A stretch of DNA of 64,000 nucleotides, taken from Serinicoccus hydrothermalis (GTDB lineage Bacteria; Actinomycetota; Actinomycetes; Actinomycetales; Dermatophilaceae). Positions 59,396-64,000 of this stretch are shown piece by piece. Numbering within the stretch: the first letter of the stretch is position 1; every line of letters begins with the position of its first letter. The notes under the pieces are model-generated. The model saw only the letters and a program-made list of their open reading frames with translations. It did not search any database and was not told the DNA's origin. Where the stretch lies: the NCBI RefSeq assembly GCF_001685415.1, contig NZ_CP014989.1, positions 2,728,001 through 2,792,000 of the forward strand. The letters run 5' to 3'. A program made the position numbers and the translations under genes.

Positions 59396-61143
59396 TCAGC
59401 CGCGGCTGTCTCCGCCGTGCCCGTCCTGGTCGGTATGCCCGTCGTGCTCCTGGGCGTACTCCTCCATGTGGCCCTCGGCGTGCGCCGCGACGAGCTCGGA
59501 GCGGCCGGGGTAGCGCACGTCCTCCACCACCTGCTGCATGAGCTCGCTGGGCTCGGCCGTGAACTGCGAGACGATGATGACGGTGATGAAGTTGAGGATC
59601 ATCCCGATCGTCCCGATGCCCGTGGCCGGGATGTCCCAGATCGGCTCGTTGCCGAGGAAGGTCGGCAACGTCCACAGCTGGTAGAGCAGCGTGACGCTCA
59701 GGCCCACCGCCATACCCGAGGCGGCCGCCGCCGCGGTGGCCCTCTTCCAGAAGATCCCCAGCACGAGGATCGGGAAGAAGGACGCCGCTGCCAGACCGAA
59801 GGCGAGCGCCACGACCTCGGCGACGAACCCGGGCGGGTTGATGCCGAGGTAGCCGGCGACGAGGATGGCCGCCGCCATGGCGATCCGCCCGACCCGCAGC
59901 TGCTGGGCGTCGGTGGCCCGCGGGTTGACCTTCTTGAAGTAGAGGTCGTTCGCGACCGAGCTGGAGATGACCAGCAGCAGACCGGAGGCGGTCGACAGCG
60001 CCGCCGCCAGACCACCGGCCGCGACGAGGCCGACGATCGGGGCCGGGAGGCCCGCGATCTCCGGGGCGGCGAGCACCACGATGTCGTTGTTGATCGCGAG
60101 CTCGGTGCCCTCTCCGATCGCCCCGGCGACGTCGATGATGCCGTTGCCGTTGAGGTCCTCGGTGGTGATGAGGCCGACGTCGCGCCAGGTGTTGAACCAC
60201 TGCGGGGTGTCGTCGATGCCCGACCCGGGGATCTGGGTGAGCACGTTGTACTTGCTGAACGCACCCACCGCGGGGGCGGTGGTGTAGAGCAGCGAGATGA
60301 AGAACAGCGCCCACAGCGCGGAGTAGCGCGCCGCCCGCACCGACTTGGCGGTGTAGAAGCGGACGATGACGTGCGGCAGCCCGGCCGTGCCGAACATCAG
60401 CGCGGCCGTGATGAGGATCATGTTGAGCATCGAGGTCTGCGTGAAGGCCTCGGTGTATGCCGCGAGCCCGAGGTCCTGCTGCAGCCCGTCCAGCTCGTCC
60501 AGGATGGAGCCGAAGGCGATCGGCGGGAAGGGGTTGCCGGCCAGCTGCAGGGAGATCGCCACCGCGGGGATGAGGTAGGCGACGATGAGCACGGCGTACT
60601 GCGCCACCTGGGTCCAGGTGATGCCCTTCATGCCGCCGAGGACGGCATACAGGAAGACGATCGCCATGCCGATGACGACGCCCCAGGTCCGGTCGACGCC
60701 GAGGAACCGCTGGAAGACGACGCCGACACCGGACATCTGCCCGGCGACGTAGACGAAGGAGACGACCAGCGCGCAGACCACGGAGACCAGGCGCGCCGTC
60801 TCGTTGTAGCGGTCACCGACGAAGTCGGGGACGGTGTACTTGCCGAACTTGCGCAGGTAGGGCGCCAGCAGCAGCGCGAGCAGCACGTAGCCGCCGGTCC
60901 AGCCCATGAGGTAGACCGAGCCGGCATACCCGTTCTGGCTGAAGGCGATGAGCCCGGCCATCGAGATGAAGGATGCCGCGCTCATCCAGTCGGCGGCGAC
61001 CGCGGCGCCGTTCGCGGGGGCCGGGATGCCGCCGCCGGCGACGTAGAAGCCGGCGGTGTCCGAGACGCGGCTGCGGTAGGCGATCCAGATGTAGAAGCTG
61101 AACGTGAGGATGACGAAGACGAGCGTCCAGGCCTGGATGGTGC

Positions 61144-61147
<4 letters not shown>
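59396..61147 (-). CDS. Sodium:solute symporter, large subunit (VC_2705 / ActP-like SSS family)
   Basis: This 583-residue SSS transporter has about 13 predicted helices: GFYVAGGGIPAPANGAAVAADWMSAASFISMAG, YTVPDFVGDRY, VYVAGQMSGVGVVFQRFLG and GLAAALSTASGLLLVISSSVANDLY are conserved SSS segments (each shown in part). It resembles acetate/monocarboxylate permeases of the VC_2705 group, which function with a small DUF4212 subunit encoded just upstream. A His/Asp-rich tail (EEYAQEHDGHTDQDGHGGD) may bind metal. The GTG start overlaps the DUF4212 stop (GTGA). Confidence 0.92.
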
Positions 61148-61425
<278 letters not shown>

Positions 61426-61580
61426 GGAGCCTCCTTGCTCTGCGGGACGTGTGGTCAGGGACCCACGCAACCCAACCGTTGACGCGCGGGCAAGCGTGGG
61501 GCTGGCGTGGTGCGCCGAACGGTGGCGGCGTTGCGCCGAGCGGCACCGGTATGCCGTCCGCCGTGGCATACAGTGCCCGC

Positions 61581-61982
61581 ATGCGGTCCCGACGTGCCCC
61601 CGGACAAGGCCGGCTGCTGCTCGCCGCCGGGATGATGGCCCTCGGCGGCTTCCTGCCCTGGCTCTACACCCACGTCGGCACGTTGAGCGGTGCGATCGGC
61701 GGCGGGCTGTGGGTCTTCTACGCCGGTCTGCTGGCGCTCGCCGGGGGCCTGCTGCCTGCTGGCCGGTGGCGCACGGTGATCGTCGCGCAGTCGCTGCTCT
61801 GCGGCGTGGTGGCCGTGGGTCTGCCGGTCTGGCAGGTCGTCAGGATGCTGAGCTGGGTGGGCTTCCAGGGGTGGATGCCCGGGCCCGGGCTCGTCCTGAG
61901 CGCCTTCGGCGGGGTGCTCTGCCTGCTCGCGGCGCGGCAGCTGCTCGCGCTCGCCCCGGCCGAACCGGTCGCCACGGACTGA
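61581..61982 (+). CDS. Hypothetical four-helix membrane protein
   Basis: This 133-residue protein has about four predicted helices (LLLAAGMMALGGFLPWLYTH, LWVFYAGLLALAGGLL, VIVAQSLLCGVVAVGLPVW, GLVLSAFGGVLCLLAARQLL) and a short hydrophilic N terminus. No family is recognised. It is divergent from the DUF4212 gene. Its stop lies one base before the next start, so it is probably co-transcribed with the coiled-coil gene. Confidence 0.7.
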   Translation: MRSRRAPGQGRLLLAAGMMALGGFLPWLYTHVGTLSGAIGGGLWVFYAGLLALAGGLLPAGRWRTVIVAQSLLCGVVAVGLPVWQVVRMLSWVGFQGWMPGPGLVLSAFGGVLCLLAARQLLALAPAEPVATD

Positions 61983-61983
61983 C

Positions 61984-62922
61984 GTGGCCGATCTCGGGCG
62001 GCTCCGGGAGCGGGTGCTGGAGCTGGAGGACCGGCGGGCCCGGTGGCGGAGGCTCCGGCTCTCTCGCGAGCTGCTGCAGCCCCGGATCGACCGGGACCGC
62101 GCGCTGCTCGCCGAGCGGGACCGGGCGTATGCCTCCGAGCAGGCGGACGTGGACCGGCTGGACCGTCCGGGGCTGCGCCGGCTCCTGGCCACCCTGGACC
62201 GCTCCCTGGACGAGCGGCGGGTCGAGCAGCTCGCCGAGGCCGACGAGGCCGAGGCGCGGGCGGAGGAGGTCCGGGCCCGGCTCGCCACCCTCGCCGTCGA
62301 GGCGGACCGCCTCGACGGCGACATCGCGCTCCTGGGCGACCCGGAGACGGCCTACCAGGAGGCGCTCAGCGACCTCGTCCTGGCCGCCCGCGCGCAGGGC
62401 CACCTCACCGGTGCGTCCTCCGGCGGCACGGACGGCGCCGAGGAGGTGCTCGTCCCCGAGCAGGTCGTCGGCTGGGCCGAGCGGCGGCAGCAACGGATCC
62501 ACCAGCGGGCCGGGATCGACGCGGTGCTGCCCGTCGCCCGGCAGCTGGTGAAGGAGCTCACGCGGGTGGACCGGCGCCTGCCCGTCGTGGCGGCGGGGAT
62601 CGAGGCGTCGATCCCGGCGGGCGATCCCTACGGCGCGCTCCACTGGGTCGACGGGCTCCGTGCGGTGCGGCGGCAGATCGCCGCGGCCGAGGAGGTCGCG
62701 TCGCACCTGCGTGAGGAGCTCGCGGCCTCGCGCCTCGAGGTCGACGTGCCCGAGCTCGACGACTTCCCGCAGCGGCTGGGCAGCGTCTTCGACCCGCTGA
62801 GCTCACACCAGCTCCTCGAACGGGTCGAGGGGGCGGTCGCCTGGTCGGCGGACCGCCTGGCCGCGGCCAAGGCCCTGGTCGAGCGGCTCGTCGAGCTGCG
62901 CGCCGAGCTCGCCGACGCGTGA
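61984..62922 (+). CDS. Coiled-coil hypothetical protein
   Basis: This 312-residue protein is largely helical: heptad-rich segments (about 1-115, 225-312) with many Arg/Glu/Leu (RLRERVLELEDRRARW, LAEADEAEARAEEVRARLA) and a middle region with VGWAERRQQRIHQRAGIDAVLP. No signal peptide, membrane helix or catalytic motif. The GTG at 61984 follows the previous stop by one base. It may be a structural or scaffold protein; this is inference. Confidence 0.7.
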   Translation: MADLGRLRERVLELEDRRARWRRLRLSRELLQPRIDRDRALLAERDRAYASEQADVDRLDRPGLRRLLATLDRSLDERRVEQLAEADEAEARAEEVRARLATLAVEADRLDGDIALLGDPETAYQEALSDLVLAARAQGHLTGASSGGTDGAEEVLVPEQVVGWAERRQQRIHQRAGIDAVLPVARQLVKELTRVDRRLPVVAAGIEASIPAGDPYGALHWVDGLRAVRRQIAAAEEVASHLREELAASRLEVDVPELDDFPQRLGSVFDPLSSHQLLERVEGAVAWSADRLAAAKALVERLVELRAELADA

Positions 62923-62989
62923 GGGCGCCGGCCGGGCACGGGGCCCGACCGGCGCGGCCACCCTGGGGTGACGGGGAGTCCCTGCCCCG

Positions 62990-63496
62990 TCAGCCGGTGG
63001 CCTCCTCGCGCCGGGCGGAGAGCCGGCCCCACGCCCAGTAGCCCACGGCGGCCAGGACGGCCAGGCCGAGGAGCTCGGGCAGGATCGCCGCGAGGAAGGA
63101 CAGGCCGCCGCCGAGCACGCCGAGCAGGGCGAACCCGCCGAGGGCCAGGACGACGAGCGAGCGGCCGCGGCCGTGCCGCAGACCCTGCTCGACGTGCGTG
63201 CGACCGGTGCCGTCGGGCAGGACGGTCCACGCGATGAGGTAGAGCCCGACGCCCACGCCGCCGAGCAGGGCGGCCAGCACCGCGGCGGCACGGACGGCGA
63301 CGGGGGCGACGCCGAGCCGGTCGGCGATGGTCGCGCACACGCCGCCGAGGACGGCCTGGTCGGTGCGGCGGGTGGGGAGGCGGCGCAGGGCGGCATACAG
63401 GCCGTCGAGCGAGCCGGAGCGCTGCTGCTGCGGCACGGGCTGCGGCAGGATCGGGGGGAGGTCGGAGGCGGGGGCGGAGCCGGGGTTCTCGTTCAT
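62990..63496 (-). CDS. PspC-domain membrane protein
   Basis: This 168-residue protein has a polar N terminus, a PspC domain (about residues 40-95: RTDQAVLGGVCATIADRLGVAP, AVLAALLGGVGVGLYLIAWTVLPD) and two further helices near the C terminus. PspC domains are associated with membrane-stress sensing. No other phage-shock genes are nearby. The ATG at 63496 was chosen; the frame remains open farther upstream without support. Confidence 0.88.
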   Translation of the reverse strand: MNENPGSAPASDLPPILPQPVPQQQRSGSLDGLYAALRRLPTRRTDQAVLGGVCATIADRLGVAPVAVRAAAVLAALLGGVGVGLYLIAWTVLPDGTGRTHVEQGLRHGRGRSLVVLALGGFALLGVLGGGLSFLAAILPELLGLAVLAAVGYWAWGRLSARREEATG

Positions 63497-63645
63497 GGGA
63501 CCCAGCCTGCCGCCGGCCGCTGCCCGGACCGAGCCGGTGGACCACCGGAACGGTGCGGGGGTTATCCCCCTCGGCCGGCACCGGATGCCGTTGCGACCGG
63601 CGATCCTCCCGGGCATCGCGCCCCGAGCGCCCTACCGTGGGGCGC

Positions 63646-64000
63646 ATGCCTGACGCGCGACGCAGCCGCAACCGGCGTGCGGTGCTGCTCCTCGCGCACG
63701 CGCGCGACCGGGGCGCGGTGACCGCGGCGCGGGCGCTGCAGCGGGCAGGGTGGCGGGTCGGCGCCGGCTCGAGCCGGGTCGACGGCGGCCTGCTCGGGGC
63801 CTCGGGCGCGGTCGGGTGCCTGCACCCACTGCCTCGTCCCAGCGGCGACCACGACGTCTTCGTCCGGAGGCTGCGCGCGGCGATCTCCGACGGCGGCTAC
63901 GACGTCGTCGTCGGGTCGGGGGACGACTGGATGGCCGCGCTCGCGCACCACCGTGACCGCATCGAGGCACGGGTCGCCCACCCCGACGAGGCGGTGGTGA
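63646..64000 (+). CDS. Possible ATP-grasp protein, N-terminal fragment
   Basis: The open frame from ATG 63646 runs off the window edge. The visible 118 residues resemble the N-terminal (pre-ATP-grasp) Rossmann-like domain of carboxylate-amine ligases: RAVLLLAHARDRGAVTAARALQRAGWRVGAGSSRV and DGGYDVVVGSGDDWMAAL, i.e. a conserved strand-loop-helix and a GSG(D)-type turn. The ATP-binding part lies beyond 64000, so the assignment is tentative. Confidence 0.5.
   Translation, partial: MPDARRSRNRRAVLLLAHARDRGAVTAARALQRAGWRVGAGSSRVDGGLLGASGAVGCLHPLPRPSGDHDVFVRRLRAAISDGGYDVVVGSGDDWMAALAHHRDRIEARVAHPDEAVV

Overview
The window is a chromosomal segment of a very GC-rich actinobacterium (roughly 70-73% G+C by eye). 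Protein content and codon use point to the Intrasporangiaceae/Ornithinimicrobium-Serinicoccus neighbourhood: DUF3073 beside purM, a bifunctional-type dCTP deaminase, an EtfD-like Fe-S reductase, an LCP protein with an acidic tail, many GTG starts and leaderless-looking genes. This is an inference; no 16S gene is present. Most genes are ordinary housekeeping and metabolic genes. I see no prophage, no insertion sequence with a transposase, no CRISPR array and no secondary-metabolite cluster.

Layout. 1-5.4 kb: end of a DUF418 membrane protein, purU, an acyl-CoA synthetase/SDR pair divergent from an omega-aminotransferase, and cutA. 5.4-10.2 kb: tRNA-Gly, dcd, an EtfD-like reductase, and the cysteine operon cysK-cysE. 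10.2-16.5 kb: a YtxH-like protein, a VapBC module, tRNA-Ser(UGA), a cold-shock gene, an LCP cell-wall ligase, tRNA-Ser(GCU), tRNA-Arg and a dehydrogenase/aminotransferase pair. 16.6-19.4 kb: a sugar transporter, then a frameshifted DUF559 (Vsr-like) gene bracketed by two copies of a long palindrome. 19.4-30.3 kb: hydrolase, def, membrane proteins, aminotransferase-upp, tadA, tRNA-Ser(CGA), a serine hydrolase, small envelope proteins and a HerA-like ATPase. 30.4-43 kb: tRNA-Ser(GGA), the 4.5S SRP RNA, arginine deiminase, a glutamine amidotransferase, a regulator/MFS pair, a cell-wall-binding protein, then purF, an acidic protein, purM and DUF3073. 43-53 kb: CopC-like protein, YigZ, gluconate uptake and kinase, alpha-glucosidase, amidohydrolase, an SPFH/NfeD pair, a lipoprotein and a broken GAP-family gene. 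53-64 kb: metY-metX with a probable cysteine-sensing leader, an intact DUF559 gene with a 19-bp hairpin, a beta-propeller lipoprotein, a two-part Na+/solute symporter, PspC, and the start of a possible ATP-grasp gene.

Sulfur metabolism recurs: cysK-cysE makes cysteine, and metX-metY activates homoserine and sulfhydrylates it. The metYX leader contains a predicted leaderless 11-residue peptide ending in Cys-stop, with that Cys-stop inside the left arm of an 11-bp long-range stem. Purine synthesis is represented by purU, purF and purM. All four serine tRNA anticodon families lie within 19 kb.

The strongest unexplained signal is genome-scale. The octamer GGTATGCC/GGCATACC occurs about 55 times in 64 kb, in both orientations and in all reading frames, and it forces otherwise rare codons (ATA, TAT, GCA, GGT). 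A mononucleotide model predicts about two. It behaves like a highly iterated word such as cyanobacterial HIP1 or a DNA uptake sequence.
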